Positions 43,255 through 52,414 of a DNA stretch of 64,000 nucleotides are shown here, piece after piece. Position 1 is the first letter of the stretch; each line of letters starts with the position of its first letter. The position numbers were made by a program, and so were the translations under genes. Source of the DNA: Arachidicoccus sp. (GTDB lineage: Bacteria; Bacteroidota; Bacteroidia; Chitinophagales; Chitinophagaceae); contig JAPWKH010000002.1 in assembly GCA_028283605.1 (NCBI GenBank), positions 34,329 to 98,328 on the forward strand, given 5' to 3'. The notes beneath the pieces were generated by a model, which saw nothing but the letters and a program-made list of their open reading frames with translations, had not been told where the DNA came from and made no database searches.

Positions 43255-44505
43255 TTATTTCAGTTTGATTCGTATAATAATGTTGTTGCCATTCTCATCT
43301 AATTTTGATAAGTATTCTCTGAATGCCCGCGAAATATTATTTTGAGCCAATAGATTCTTTTTTTGTTGTACCAGTATGGATGCGGATGCAGTAGTGTAAA
43401 TGTAATCTTTGTCTTGCTGAGAAATATTCGTAAACAGGTTAGGGGGAAGGTTATAAATGCTGCTGTCGGTTGTTAAATTATTCAGACTGTATAAAATATT
43501 TTGATAGAATAGAAAATTTTTATTGCTATACTTTAAAGAGCAAGTAGAAAAAAATAAGTATTTGCCATGCTCTGTTATACTATAAAAAAATGCTGTTGCA
43601 TTTGAATTTTTTTCTTTGAATTTTTCAAAATCTATATTGTTTCTAAAACTAAGAGAATTATAATTAGGTTGTATTGTATTGGTCATTGGCATTATAAAAC
43701 AATATTTTTCTTCAATTGTATCGGAATGTAATGTGTATATCGTATTACTAAAATCTAATTGTATTAACTCAGTACTGTCGCTAAGCGTGGAGGATACAGG
43801 AATAATATACCGGTAATAATAAGGGAAAATATCGGGAATATTCAAATAAGGAAAGTAGGAATGCTTTTGTGAATAATTTGAATCATACTGAACAATTCTA
43901 TATTGTATCGTATCTTTTCTATACTTATTAAAAATGTGATTTCTAAGCAGGAAACTACCATTGAAATAAATTACATTATTTAGTGCAAAAGATGGCGTGG
44001 GTATAGTTTCCGTTTTAAAATCGTGATCCAAATACAGCCATTGCAATAAAACATATTTAGAAATATTTTTTCTTTTCCACCGGTCTATGAGCTGAAGCGC
44101 TTTGCTTTCGGAAATTGTAAAATTTTTATTCGCACTTCTTATTAATAAGGCATTTTTAGATGCCACATATTGTACGTCTTTAATTATATATTTTTTAGAG
44201 GCGTTTTTAAATTTATAAAGAAACTTCCCTTTTTTATCAAAAATGTAAATTGTATTATTATCAAAAACAACAAAATTATTCTTGCAGATATTCAACTGAG
44301 ATAAATTATCATACTTCGATTCCTTAGTTGTTTCTAAAGGAATGAAATCAATACTTTCAATAAATTTAGAAGCTTTTATGCCGGGAGCAGTTGCAGGATC
44401 AGCATAGATTTTTTTTATATCCTGAGAAAAAGTTACAATTACCGATATGCTAAATATCAATGCCAATGCATATTTCAGGTTGTTATAAAGGTATTGCATA
44501 GGCAT
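43255..44505 (-). CDS. Six-bladed beta-propeller protein
   Basis: 416 residues with an N-terminal signal or anchor segment (YALALIFSISVIVTFSQ). The next region has the family opening SKFIESIDFIPLETTKES, then blades such as NNFVVFDNNTIYIFDKKGKFLYKF. These Bacteroidota NHL-like propeller proteins are exported and have no assigned enzyme activity. The base composition is very AT-rich, with many Asn/Lys/Ile codons. It precedes the outer-membrane barrel gene by 5 bases. Two palindromes lie just upstream of its start. Confidence 0.8.
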   Translation of the reverse strand: MPMQYLYNNLKYALALIFSISVIVTFSQDIKKIYADPATAPGIKASKFIESIDFIPLETTKESKYDNLSQLNICKNNFVVFDNNTIYIFDKKGKFLYKFKNASKKYIIKDVQYVASKNALLIRSANKNFTISESKALQLIDRWKRKNISKYVLLQWLYLDHDFKTETIPTPSFALNNVIYFNGSFLLRNHIFNKYRKDTIQYRIVQYDSNYSQKHSYFPYLNIPDIFPYYYRYIIPVSSTLSDSTELIQLDFSNTIYTLHSDTIEEKYCFIMPMTNTIQPNYNSLSFRNNIDFEKFKEKNSNATAFFYSITEHGKYLFFSTCSLKYSNKNFLFYQNILYSLNNLTTDSSIYNLPPNLFTNISQQDKDYIYTTASASILVQQKKNLLAQNNISRAFREYLSKLDENGNNIIIRIKLK

Positions 44506-44528
44506 AGAATGATGATGTAAAAGTTTAA

Positions 44529-44570
44529 ATAGAGAATGAATTCTCTATAAAGAAACTATATAAATAGTTT
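44529..44570. promoter_or_regulatory. Two adjacent palindromes upstream of the propeller/barrel operon
   Basis: ATAGAGAAT and ATTCTCTAT (44529-44537, 44540-44548) are perfect 9-base arms around GA. AAACTAT and ATAGTTT (44553-44559, 44564-44570) are perfect 7-base arms around ATAA. They lie 24-65 bases before the propeller start and after the GNAT stop. They could be operators, or the second could be a weak GNAT terminator. Confidence 0.45.
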
Positions 44571-44597
44571 AACTTTTGTTAATTTAAGCATCTGATA

Positions 44598-45089
44598 TTA
44601 CACATCCATCAACATCCATACATTGCAGGAAGTATGCCCGGAGTTGCCGAGAGAATGTTCTATATTTTTAAACCCGTTTTTTTTATACATGGCAATTGCA
44701 GTAGTAAAATTTGGAAAACTTTCAAGATATAATTGTCGGTAACCTGCTTGTTTTGCGAATTCGATGGATTGCAGCATCAATATTTTTCCTATGCCCAAGC
44801 CGCGTGTGTTTTCACCCACATAAAATTTTACCAATTCGGCGCAGCCTTGCGGCAACCCTTCCGTAGGATATATTCCGCAACAGCCGACAACTTCATTATT
44901 CATAAACGCTACGTAGAAAATAGAACCGACAGTCTGAAATAATGCAAACAAATCATCTGTGGTTGGATCGCTGTAAACTGTGCCGCACTGCGGTATGGCA
45001 TATTCTTCCAACGTAGTCCGTATTAGTTTAGCTAATGCTTTATTATCTTTTTCTTCGATGGGCTTTATAGTGTATTTGCCGTTGTTCAT
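44598..45089 (-). CDS. GNAT family N-acetyltransferase
   Basis: 163 residues with the GNAT core: strand and turn NEVVGCCGIYPTEG, the acetyl-CoA pyrophosphate loop ENTRGLGIGKILM (R/QxxGxG/A) and the closing strands LYLESFPNFTTAIAMYKKNGF. It moves an acetyl group from acetyl-CoA to an unknown amine. This is the full-length copy; a frameshifted duplicate is at 39539-40020. The start is fixed by its position 12 bases past the terminator of the upstream gene. The 16 bases before the ATG are the breakpoint sequence shared with purL. Confidence 0.9.
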   Translation of the reverse strand: MNNGKYTIKPIEEKDNKALAKLIRTTLEEYAIPQCGTVYSDPTTDDLFALFQTVGSIFYVAFMNNEVVGCCGIYPTEGLPQGCAELVKFYVGENTRGLGIGKILMLQSIEFAKQAGYRQLYLESFPNFTTAIAMYKKNGFKNIEHSLGNSGHTSCNVWMLMDV

Positions 45090-45100
45090 TTATCAAAAAT

Positions 45101-45130
45101 AAAATGTCCGAAAAAAAATTCGGACATTTT
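45101..45130 (-). terminator. Intrinsic terminator after the coiled-coil membrane protein gene
   Basis: Perfect 12-base arms AAAATGTCCGAA (45101-45112) and TTCGGACATTTT (45119-45130) enclose a 6-base loop. On the minus strand the stem continues into TTTTATTTTTGA. It lies 27 bases past the stop at 45157 and ends 12 bases before the GNAT start. Its left part overlaps the duplication breakpoint sequence. Confidence 0.85.
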
Positions 45131-45156
45131 TATTCTAAACATTTTGCTCTTAAATT

Positions 45157-46161
45157 CTATAATCCCAGAAAGCCTGATTTTTTCAACGTTTCAGTTCCTT
45201 CACCGATTTTGTATCCGTTGTTATAAACTTCTATTTTATACGAACCGGGCTGGAACTTGGTGTTATCCAATTTCCAATCAAAAGAAACCGGCAGCCTTTT
45301 TCCTTGTGTATAATTGATTGTTTGCAAATTCGTGTACACTTTTTGTCCGTCTTCTCTTGTATTAAACGTGCCGCTTCCCTGTGACGGAACAGAAATCACA
45401 TGTCCGTCGGGGCCTGTTACGATTACATATAAATCTTTCGGCCCTGTAGAGGCAATTTTATTTTCATCTATTGTAAAAGATATGCGCAGCAAGTCGGCTT
45501 TTTTTGCTTTTGTCGTTGCTTCTTCTTTATCGCCTTTTATCTGCAATGCTGCAATAGTAAAACCGGAAGCGTGCAATGTAGAGGCTTCATCCACTATCCT
45601 TTGATTCTCGGCTGCTGTCTTTTGCAAACTATCGGAGACTACTTTGTTTTGTGTTATCAACGTATCACGTTGTGAGGTAAGCGTTTGATTGCTTGCTGTG
45701 AGTGTTGCATTTTCTCGTTTTAATTGAGCAACCTGTGCAGACAAATCATTTATTTTGCCGTTGAGTTCATCGATTAGTTTTTTCGCCCTTGTAAGATCGC
45801 CGTTATCTTCTTTTCTTATTTGTTCAATTTGCGATTTCAGTTTATCTATTTCGTCTTTTTGTTGCGCCAGATTTCCCTGCAATTGTGTGTTGCTTCCGGA
45901 TAAGGAATCCATTCTTCGCAATGCATCGTTATATTCTATTTGTATTGCATTGCGCGAAGAATCGGCAACCTGTTGCTGTACATGCAAACCTGCAATTTCC
46001 TGTTTGGATTCTATTTTACTGTAAATTAAATAGCCCCAAGTTCCCAGTAATGCAGCTACTAAAATACCGTAAATCCATTTCTTCATACTATCCTTATTTT
46101 CATTTTGATTAGGCTCTTGTGAAGGCTGTGGATTCGCCGATGGATAATTTGTATATGCCAT
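45157..46161 (-). CDS. Membrane-anchored coiled-coil protein of unknown function
   Basis: 334 residues. A polar N-terminus is followed by one membrane helix (WIYGILVAALLGTWGYLIY, residues ~29-47). A long coiled coil to about residue 180 comes next (LQGNLAQQKDEIDKLKSQIEQIRKE). A C-terminal beta-rich domain follows (LLRISFTIDENKIASTGPKDLYVIVTGPDG ... GSYKIEVYNNGYKIGEG). It is widespread in Bacteroidota as far as I recall, but has no known role. Topology suggests the coiled coil and beta domain are periplasmic. It is divergent from the exonuclease gene, only ~35 bases apart. Confidence 0.8.
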   Translation of the reverse strand: MAYTNYPSANPQPSQEPNQNENKDSMKKWIYGILVAALLGTWGYLIYSKIESKQEIAGLHVQQQVADSSRNAIQIEYNDALRRMDSLSGSNTQLQGNLAQQKDEIDKLKSQIEQIRKEDNGDLTRAKKLIDELNGKINDLSAQVAQLKRENATLTASNQTLTSQRDTLITQNKVVSDSLQKTAAENQRIVDEASTLHASGFTIAALQIKGDKEEATTKAKKADLLRISFTIDENKIASTGPKDLYVIVTGPDGHVISVPSQGSGTFNTREDGQKVYTNLQTINYTQGKRLPVSFDWKLDNTKFQPGSYKIEVYNNGYKIGEGTETLKKSGFLGL

Positions 46162-46195
46162 ATTTTTTTTGTTATCTTTAGTGAAATATATTCCG

Positions 46196-46924
46196 ATGCC
46201 CTTAAATGCAATGTTTCAATTGCTTTTTATTGATATTGAAACAGTACCGCAAGTTCCGGATTTCTCAAAATTGCCCGTCAAAGGGCAACAATTGTTTTGT
46301 GAAAAAATGGCTAAAACTATGCCAGAAATAGAAAATGCAAGCGATTTATATAATGAAAAAGCAGGCATACTCGCAGAATTTGGCAAAATCGTTTGCATAT
46401 CAATGGGATATTTTTTCATAAACGAAAATAAAGAACCGGCTCTTAAAATTAAAAACATTTTCGGTGAGGAAGAAAAAAATTTATTGAATACGTTTATTGA
46501 AACGGCTAAAAAATTTAAAGACAAGCACAAAAATTTCCGGTTTGCGGGTCATAATATCCGTGAATTTGATATTCCTTACATTTGCCGCCGGCTAATAATT
46601 CATCAGATTGCATTGCCTGATTTTTTGCCGCATTCCGGCGCAAAACCATGGGAAGTTTCCATGTTTGATACCATGCAGGTTTGGAAATTCGGCGATTATA
46701 AAAATTATATTTCGCTCGATTTATTGGCTTATACGCTGAATGTACCCACGCCTAAAAATGACATTGCCGGAAAAGATGTAACACGTGTTTTCTACGAGGA
46801 AAAAGACTTGCCGCGGATAGCAAAATATTGCGCTAAAGATGTGAGCGCCGTTGCGAATATTTATTTGCGCATGCACCAACAGCCATTACTTAAAGAAGAA
46901 AATATTGTTGTGGGAAATGATTGA
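46196..46924 (+). CDS. DEDD-family 3'-5' exonuclease (PolB exonuclease-like)
   Basis: Three DEDD motifs are visible: LLFIDIETVP (DxE), FAGHNIREFDIPYICRR (NxxxFD) and IAKYCAKDVSAV (YxxxD). This makes it a DEDDy-type exonuclease related to the proofreading domain of family B polymerases. The start at 46196 (MPLNAMFQLL) gives 242 residues; upstream (46169) and downstream (46211) ATGs are also in frame. It likely degrades single-stranded DNA or RNA 3' ends in the cytoplasm. It has no polymerase domain and converges with the helicase gene. Confidence 0.85.
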   Translation: MPLNAMFQLLFIDIETVPQVPDFSKLPVKGQQLFCEKMAKTMPEIENASDLYNEKAGILAEFGKIVCISMGYFFINENKEPALKIKNIFGEEEKNLLNTFIETAKKFKDKHKNFRFAGHNIREFDIPYICRRLIIHQIALPDFLPHSGAKPWEVSMFDTMQVWKFGDYKNYISLDLLAYTLNVPTPKNDIAGKDVTRVFYEEKDLPRIAKYCAKDVSAVANIYLRMHQQPLLKEENIVVGND

Positions 46925-46953
46925 TTTTATTTAATAAAGATTCATTGTTGCTA

Positions 46954-49230
46954 CTAAGACAATTTATCTTCTTCGCCCTGTTTTACTTTTCCATCTTTTT
47001 CAAGTTTTTTTCTGTAAGCAGCTGCGGCTCTTAACTGCGTATAAGAATATTTTTCGCCCAGCGATATGTATATTTCTGATGAAAGCGCTTGCGGATTTGT
47101 TTCCATGTATTGGTTGATTATAAGAAATTCATCTTCTTTCATAAAATCAAAAACATTTACTTCTCCTGTTTCGATAAATCTTACCAAATGCCCTTCTATC
47201 GTGCTTTTGGCGAGGTTTCGTTCTTTCGATATTTCATCAACCGTTTTTCCTTGCTGATACAAATTCAAAGTAATATTATAAGTTTCTCCCTTTTGCAGTT
47301 TTTTATTTGGAAAAAATTTTTCATCAATTTCAGCTTTGGCATTTTCCTCTTTTTTGTTCAACCGTTCCAGCCAATCGCCGATGTTTTGCGTTTCGCACAT
47401 TGTTTGTACTACACTTACAATATGCTGCAATTCCTGTTTTTTTCTTTCAAATGAAATAAGAAGATTCGATAAAACGGATAATGATTTTTTTATATTCCGT
47501 TGTTCTTTCAATCGTAATATTTCTTCTTTGACGGGGCGAATTAATTCGTTTTCCAAAGAAACACCAAACCACCCACAAGCCTTATCCAGCCTTTGTTTCA
47601 ACAATGTATAACCATTATCCGCCGCTTGCACTAAAAGCATTTCCAATTGCTTTACAAAGGTATGCGCCGTTTGTGATTGAGCTTGAATCTTATCCGAAAG
47701 CGCATGCATAAAATCTTCGGAAACGGCTTCTTCTTTGAATAATTTTTGCGTTTGCTCTGCAATAAATTCATTCCAACTCTGGCGCAATTTTTCCCAGTCA
47801 AAAGCTTGTAAAATCGAATGATGAATATAATTTACCTGAGATTCATTCAATAAATTTTTGAGTTCATCTTCTTTAACTGCATTGCCGGAAAAAGACAAAA
47901 TCTGCTCGTCAGTATACACAGCTGATCGATAAATTTTGGAACGCAATACCAAACCTTCCGTACTGCGCAAACGGCTAAACGCAACATACACCTGGCCTGC
48001 GGCAAATGCTGCGCCGGCGTCTATTACAGCTTTATCAAAAGTTAATCCCTGACTTTTATGAATGGTAATTGCCCAAGCCAATCGAACAGGATATTGCACA
48101 AAAGCGCCTATTTCTTCATCATCAATTTTATCTGTTGCATTGTTATATTTGTATTGTATATTTTTCCATTCTTCTTTTCTCAGTTCGAACAAATCTTCTT
48201 CTTCGGGAAAGCGGATCCAAATATTTTTATCCTTATCTATTTTTTCTACAATACCGATTTTTCCATTAAAATATTTTCTTTCATCTCCTTTATCGTTTTT
48301 GATAAACATGACTTGTGCGCCTTCTTTCAGCAAAAGCGTTTTATCGTTTGGATACATTCTTTCCGGAAATTCGCCTTCAACTGAAGCGCCAAATTCATAC
48401 AGCTTGTGCGGCAATTTTTCCAATGCGCGTTGATTGATGTTTGCTGCAATGCCGTTGTGCGAAGTAAGTGTTATATAATTATCGTTTCCTGCAGGAGTAA
48501 ACTCAGGATTGTAAAACCGGTTAATCGCTGCCAAATCATTTTCGTCAATACAATTTTCTCTTATCCTGTTGAGCAACGATACAAAGCGTTCATCACTTTG
48601 ACGATACACTTTTTCCAGTTCAAGATATACCAGCGGCGCTGTGCGAAGCACGCATGCACTGAAGAAAAACGGCGTGGCATAATATTGTTTCAGCAAAGCA
48701 TTTTCTTCATATTTTACCACGGGAGGCAGTTGATACAAATCGCCGATGAAAAGAACCTGTACATTTCCGAAAGGTTTATTCGGCTGTTTGCGTATATGAC
48801 GCAAAATCTCATCCATTGCGTCCAGCGTATCACAGCGAAGCATGGATACTTCATCTATAATCAGCAGTTCAAGCTCTTGCAATATTTCTCTTTTGGCACG
48901 ATTTAATTTCAGCTTTTGAAGAAGCTGCACCTTATTGTAAACATTTGTTTCTGCCGAAAAATGATTGGAAAATTCTACCGAAGGAATATACATTCCAAAT
49001 GGCAGCTGAAATAATGAATGTATTGTAACGCCGCCCGCATTGATGGCTGCAACGCCTGTAGGCGCAACGATGGCGAGTTTTTTCCTGCAATTTTCTTTGA
49101 TGTATTTTAGAAAAGTAGTTTTGCCTGTTCCGGCTTTGCCGGTAAGGAATAAATGCCTGTCGGTATAATTTACGAAAGCTGCTGCATGGTAAAAAATGGT
49201 ATTATCGGCATCGTTAGATTGCATAAGCAA
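46954..49230 (-). CDS. Pif1/RecD-like superfamily 1 helicase with C-terminal helix-turn-helix
   Basis: 758 residues. Walker A is GKAGTGKTTFLKYI, followed by APTGVAAINAGG (motif Ia) and LLIIDEVSMLRCD (motif II). FIGDLYQLPPV is motif III, and TIHKSQGLTFDKAVID with QVYVAFSRLRS forms motifs V and VI. The C-terminal ~250 residues carry an HRDC-like region and a helix-turn-helix (GKTVDEISKERNLAKSTIEGHL). Pif1-type helicases unwind DNA 5' to 3' at forks, G-quadruplexes or R-loops. folD starts 22 bases upstream on the same strand. Confidence 0.92.
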   Translation of the reverse strand: MLMQSNDADNTIFYHAAAFVNYTDRHLFLTGKAGTGKTTFLKYIKENCRKKLAIVAPTGVAAINAGGVTIHSLFQLPFGMYIPSVEFSNHFSAETNVYNKVQLLQKLKLNRAKREILQELELLIIDEVSMLRCDTLDAMDEILRHIRKQPNKPFGNVQVLFIGDLYQLPPVVKYEENALLKQYYATPFFFSACVLRTAPLVYLELEKVYRQSDERFVSLLNRIRENCIDENDLAAINRFYNPEFTPAGNDNYITLTSHNGIAANINQRALEKLPHKLYEFGASVEGEFPERMYPNDKTLLLKEGAQVMFIKNDKGDERKYFNGKIGIVEKIDKDKNIWIRFPEEEDLFELRKEEWKNIQYKYNNATDKIDDEEIGAFVQYPVRLAWAITIHKSQGLTFDKAVIDAGAAFAAGQVYVAFSRLRSTEGLVLRSKIYRSAVYTDEQILSFSGNAVKEDELKNLLNESQVNYIHHSILQAFDWEKLRQSWNEFIAEQTQKLFKEEAVSEDFMHALSDKIQAQSQTAHTFVKQLEMLLVQAADNGYTLLKQRLDKACGWFGVSLENELIRPVKEEILRLKEQRNIKKSLSVLSNLLISFERKKQELQHIVSVVQTMCETQNIGDWLERLNKKEENAKAEIDEKFFPNKKLQKGETYNITLNLYQQGKTVDEISKERNLAKSTIEGHLVRFIETGEVNVFDFMKEDEFLIINQYMETNPQALSSEIYISLGEKYSYTQLRAAAAYRKKLEKDGKVKQGEEDKLS

Positions 49231-49251
49231 AAGATTAAAGTAACGAAATTT

Positions 49252-50130
49252 TTACTTCTTTCTGTTATGATATGCACGCATAGTATTTTTCAACAATCCC
49301 GCAATAGTCATCAATCCTACGCCGCCGGGTACAGGCGTAATAAAAGATGCTTTCGGTGCAACTTCATCAAAAGCCACGTCACCTTTAATACTATAACCGG
49401 ATTTCTTTGAAGCGTCTTCCACGCGCGTAATGCCAACATCAATAATAATGGCGCCGTCTCTTACCATATCTGCTTTAAGAAATTCAGGCTTGCCTAAAGC
49501 GGCAACAATAATATCCGCCTGCAAACAAATCTCTTTTAAATTTTTTGTATGAGAATGGCAAAGCGTAACGGTACAATTTCCGTAAGGCGTATTTGTGCTG
49601 AGCAAAATACTCATCGGCCGGCCAACGATATTGCTGCGACCAATCACAACGGCGTGTTTTCCTTTTGTTTCAATATTATAATGTTCCAGCATAAGCATAA
49701 TACCATAAGGCGTTGCCGGAATGAACGACGGAATACCTAACATCAAATTTCCCGCGCTTATCGGATGAAAACCGTCCACGTCTTTTTCGGGATTGATTGC
49801 AGCAATTACTTTTTGCTCGCTGATATGTTTTGGCAAAGGAAGCTGCACCAAAATGCCATCGATGTTTTCATCATTATTCAGCTTAATAATTTCGTCAAGC
49901 AACGTTTGTTCATCTACATTTTCGTCCAAACGTATCAACGTAGATTGAAAACCAATTTCTGCACAGTTTTTTACTTTGCTTGCCACATAGGTTTCGCTGG
50001 CGCCGTTTGTACCCACAAGAATGGCTGCGAGATGCGGCGCACGGTTTCCTTCGCTGATTAATCTTTCGACTTGTTGTTTGAGTTGTTCTTTTACCGCTTT
50101 TGAAACGATTTTTCCGTCTAATAATTGCAT
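49252..50130 (-). CDS. folD: Methylenetetrahydrofolate dehydrogenase / cyclohydrolase FolD
   Basis: 292 residues with [13 protein letters not shown] (catalytic Lys), [11 protein letters not shown], the Rossmann motif [11 protein letters not shown] and the closing [15 protein letters not shown]. It interconverts 5,10-methylene-, 5,10-methenyl- and 10-formyl-tetrahydrofolate with NAD(P)+. This supplies one-carbon units for purine synthesis, which includes the PurL pathway. Length is normal. It probably leads a transcript that includes the helicase gene, 21 bases downstream. Confidence 0.97.
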   Translation of the reverse strand: MQLLDGKIVSKAVKEQLKQQVERLISEGNRAPHLAAILVGTNGASETYVASKVKNCAEIGFQSTLIRLDENVDEQTLLDEIIKLNNDENIDGILVQLPLPKHISEQKVIAAINPEKDVDGFHPISAGNLMLGIPSFIPATPYGIMLMLEHYNIETKGKHAVVIGRSNIVGRPMSILLSTNTPYGNCTVTLCHSHTKNLKEICLQADIIVAALGKPEFLKADMVRDGAIIIDVGITRVEDASKKSGYSIKGDVAFDEVAPKASFITPVPGGVGLMTIAGLLKNTMRAYHNRKK

Positions 50131-50224
50131 GGCGCAAAGATAAATTGATTTATTACTTAAAAAAATTTGAGCAGTGATTAATTCCCAAACATCTTCCTTT
50201 TTCGATCATTTACCGAAATTTATT

Positions 50225-50254
50225 TTGCAGAAAATAAAAACGATATTACTTTTG
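50225..50254 (+). promoter_or_regulatory. Promoter of the tetR gene
   Basis: TTG (50225-50227), a spacer of exactly 19 bases, then TACTTTTG (50247-50254). This is a full match to the Bacteroidota promoter consensus. The ATG at 50284 leaves a leader of about 23 bases. It is the best promoter in the window. Confidence 0.7.
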
Positions 50255-50283
50255 CTAACGGTGTTAGGAAATATATCATCGAA

Positions 50284-50883
50284 ATGGGCATTACCGAAAG
50301 AAAAATAAGACACAAGAAAAACCTGAAAGTGGCAATCCTCGAAACTGCCTGGAACATTGTAAAAGAAGAAGGTTGGGAAGCCCTTTCCATTCGAAAAATA
50401 GCAGATGCCATTGAGTATAGCGTGCCGGTTATTTATTCTCATTTTGAAAATAAAGAAGCCATTTTATCGGAAATATCTTTGGAAGGCTTTCGCCACTTGC
50501 AAAATTTACTTACGAAAGCAGGGAAAAAGTATACCGACCCAAAAGATCAATTAAAAGCGTATGCGGAAACTTATTGGAATTTTGCATTTCGGAACAAAGA
50601 ATATTATATGCTGATGTTTGGTTTAGGAATGCCGTCCTGCTGCACATCTGGCAAGCCGCCGGAAGAAATATTTGCATTTAAGAATTGTATCGCCGGCGCG
50701 GTGGAGAAAATAATGAAAAGCAGAAACTCCAATATGGATGATTTTCATTTTAAAAAATTTGCTTTTTGGTCGGTATTACACGGACTTATTTCCATAAGGT
50801 TTATGCGCAATAATGATATAGGAGATACCATGAATAAAAAAGTAATGGAAGATACCGTTGCCTCATTCCTCAAGAATTTATAA
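50284..50883 (+). CDS. TetR/AcrR-family transcriptional regulator
   Basis: 199 residues with an N-terminal TetR helix-turn-helix (AWNIVKEEGWEALSIRKIADAIEYSVPVIYSHFENKEAIL). A helical ligand domain includes YWNFAFRNKEYYMLMFGLGMPSCC. It lies 239 bases upstream of an RND efflux operon on the same strand and is its probable repressor. A Cys pair (SCCTSG) in the ligand domain could be redox or metal sensitive, which is speculation. The operator was not identified with confidence. Confidence 0.92.
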   Translation: MGITERKIRHKKNLKVAILETAWNIVKEEGWEALSIRKIADAIEYSVPVIYSHFENKEAILSEISLEGFRHLQNLLTKAGKKYTDPKDQLKAYAETYWNFAFRNKEYYMLMFGLGMPSCCTSGKPPEEIFAFKNCIAGAVEKIMKSRNSNMDDFHFKKFAFWSVLHGLISIRFMRNNDIGDTMNKKVMEDTVASFLKNL

Positions 50884-51122
50884 GAAATACAAACTATTAA
50901 TTAATTAACAAGCATTCAACAATCAATCACAGCACAAACATTCTCGACTCCCGCATTTAACAAATGTAGAGCCAAGCCGATGAAAATATCCGGAGAATCA
51001 AATACAATGAATACATAACAATAACTTATCGTAATCGTACACCCATTTTTAATTTCTGAATTTCAGTACTCTTTTATTCCGAAAAAATAAAAGGTCCTAT
51101 TTTATCTCAAAAAAAATACAAT

Positions 51123-52331
51123 ATGCAATTGAAGCACATTTTAAATTTCTATAAAGCTGCTAACATCTTAAAGTTATCTACTTTATCGCTTATTTTATTT
51201 ACGCTGTTGAGTTGCGGATCCAAAAATCCGCAAGGTGCTCAAGGCGCTATGCCGCCGCCGGCATTACCGGTAATCACTTTGTCAAATATGGATGCCAACA
51301 CATACCAGGATTTTACTGCCTCCGTTGAAGGAAGCAAGGATATTGAAATAAGGCCACAGGTATCCGGTATATTGACAAATATTTATGTGGACGAAGGCGC
51401 TTATGTTCATAAAGGGCAAATCCTTTTCAGGATAGACAGCAGGCCTTACAGCGAACAGCAAAACAGTGCGCATGCCAATCTGCTTGCCGCACAAGCTGCA
51501 TTGGAAAATGCGAAAATCAATGTGGATAAATTATTGCCATTGGTCAGCAATAATGTGGTATCCGATGTTCAGTTAAAATCTGCACAAGCTGCTTATGATC
51601 AGGCAAAGGCAAATGTAGCGCAAGCAAAAGCAGCAGAGTCTTCCGCAAGTATTAATGTAGGATATACTACGATCGAAGCGCCTGCGAATGGTTACATTGG
51701 CCGTATACCTTATAAAACAGGGAGCCTTGTTGGAAGCACATCGCCTGATGCACTAACTGTGCTTTCTCAAACGAAAGATGTATATGTATATTTTTCTATG
51801 GGCGAAACGGATTTTCTTCATTTCGCAGATAAATATCCGGGCGCTACAATTTCTGATAAGGTAAAGCAAATTCCTCCTGTGGAACTTGTGCTTGCAGATG
51901 ACAGTATTTATCCGCAAAAAGGTAAGATAGAAATTGTAGAAGGCCAGTTTGATAAATCCGTAGGAGCTATCTCATTCCGGGCTACTTTTCCAAATGACCA
52001 TGGTTTATTGAGAAGCGGCAACACCGGCAAAATAAGAATTCCGAATGCGTACCAAAATGCTTTGGTAGTACCGCAGGAAGCTACATTTGAATTGCAGGAT
52101 AAAGTATTTGTATATACCATTGCAGACAGTAATAAGGTTGTTACCAAGCCAATTACTATTGCAGACAGAACGGTAAATTATTACTTGGTTTCTGATGGTG
52201 TAAAAGCCGGCGATAAGATTATACTTTCATCTCAATCTACATTATTAACCGGCGGCTTAAAAGACGGAATGGCAATCCAGCCGCAAATGGTTTCCACAGA
52301 TAGTTTATTAAAAGAAAAACCATTGCAGTAA
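51123..52331 (+). CDS. RND efflux periplasmic adaptor (membrane fusion lipoprotein)
   Basis: 402 residues with a lipoprotein signal (LSLILFTLLSCGS). A lipoyl-like half (VEGSKDIEIRPQVSGILTNIYVDEGAYVHKGQIL) precedes a coiled-coil hairpin rich in A/K/Q. The second lipoyl half (YTTIEAPANGYIGRIPYKTGSLV) and a beta-barrel/membrane-proximal domain follow. It links the inner-membrane pump to the outer-membrane channel. It is first of three genes (adaptor, pump, channel), 83 bases before the pump gene. Confidence 0.95.
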   Translation: MQLKHILNFYKAANILKLSTLSLILFTLLSCGSKNPQGAQGAMPPPALPVITLSNMDANTYQDFTASVEGSKDIEIRPQVSGILTNIYVDEGAYVHKGQILFRIDSRPYSEQQNSAHANLLAAQAALENAKINVDKLLPLVSNNVVSDVQLKSAQAAYDQAKANVAQAKAAESSASINVGYTTIEAPANGYIGRIPYKTGSLVGSTSPDALTVLSQTKDVYVYFSMGETDFLHFADKYPGATISDKVKQIPPVELVLADDSIYPQKGKIEIVEGQFDKSVGAISFRATFPNDHGLLRSGNTGKIRIPNAYQNALVVPQEATFELQDKVFVYTIADSNKVVTKPITIADRTVNYYLVSDGVKAGDKIILSSQSTLLTGGLKDGMAIQPQMVSTDSLLKEKPLQ

Positions 52332-52414
52332 TAAAAAGAATTTCTTCTTTTTTACTGTTGATTTTTCTATAAAGAACTTTTGATTTAATCTATTAATAGA
52401 TAAAAAAATTATCA

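Noticed and set aside
50954..50966. CATTT-AAC-AAATG dyad upstream of the RND operon as TetR operator
   Set aside because: Short, AT-rich and far from a clear promoter. A second small palindrome (CTGAATTTCAG) is equally plausible, so neither is called.
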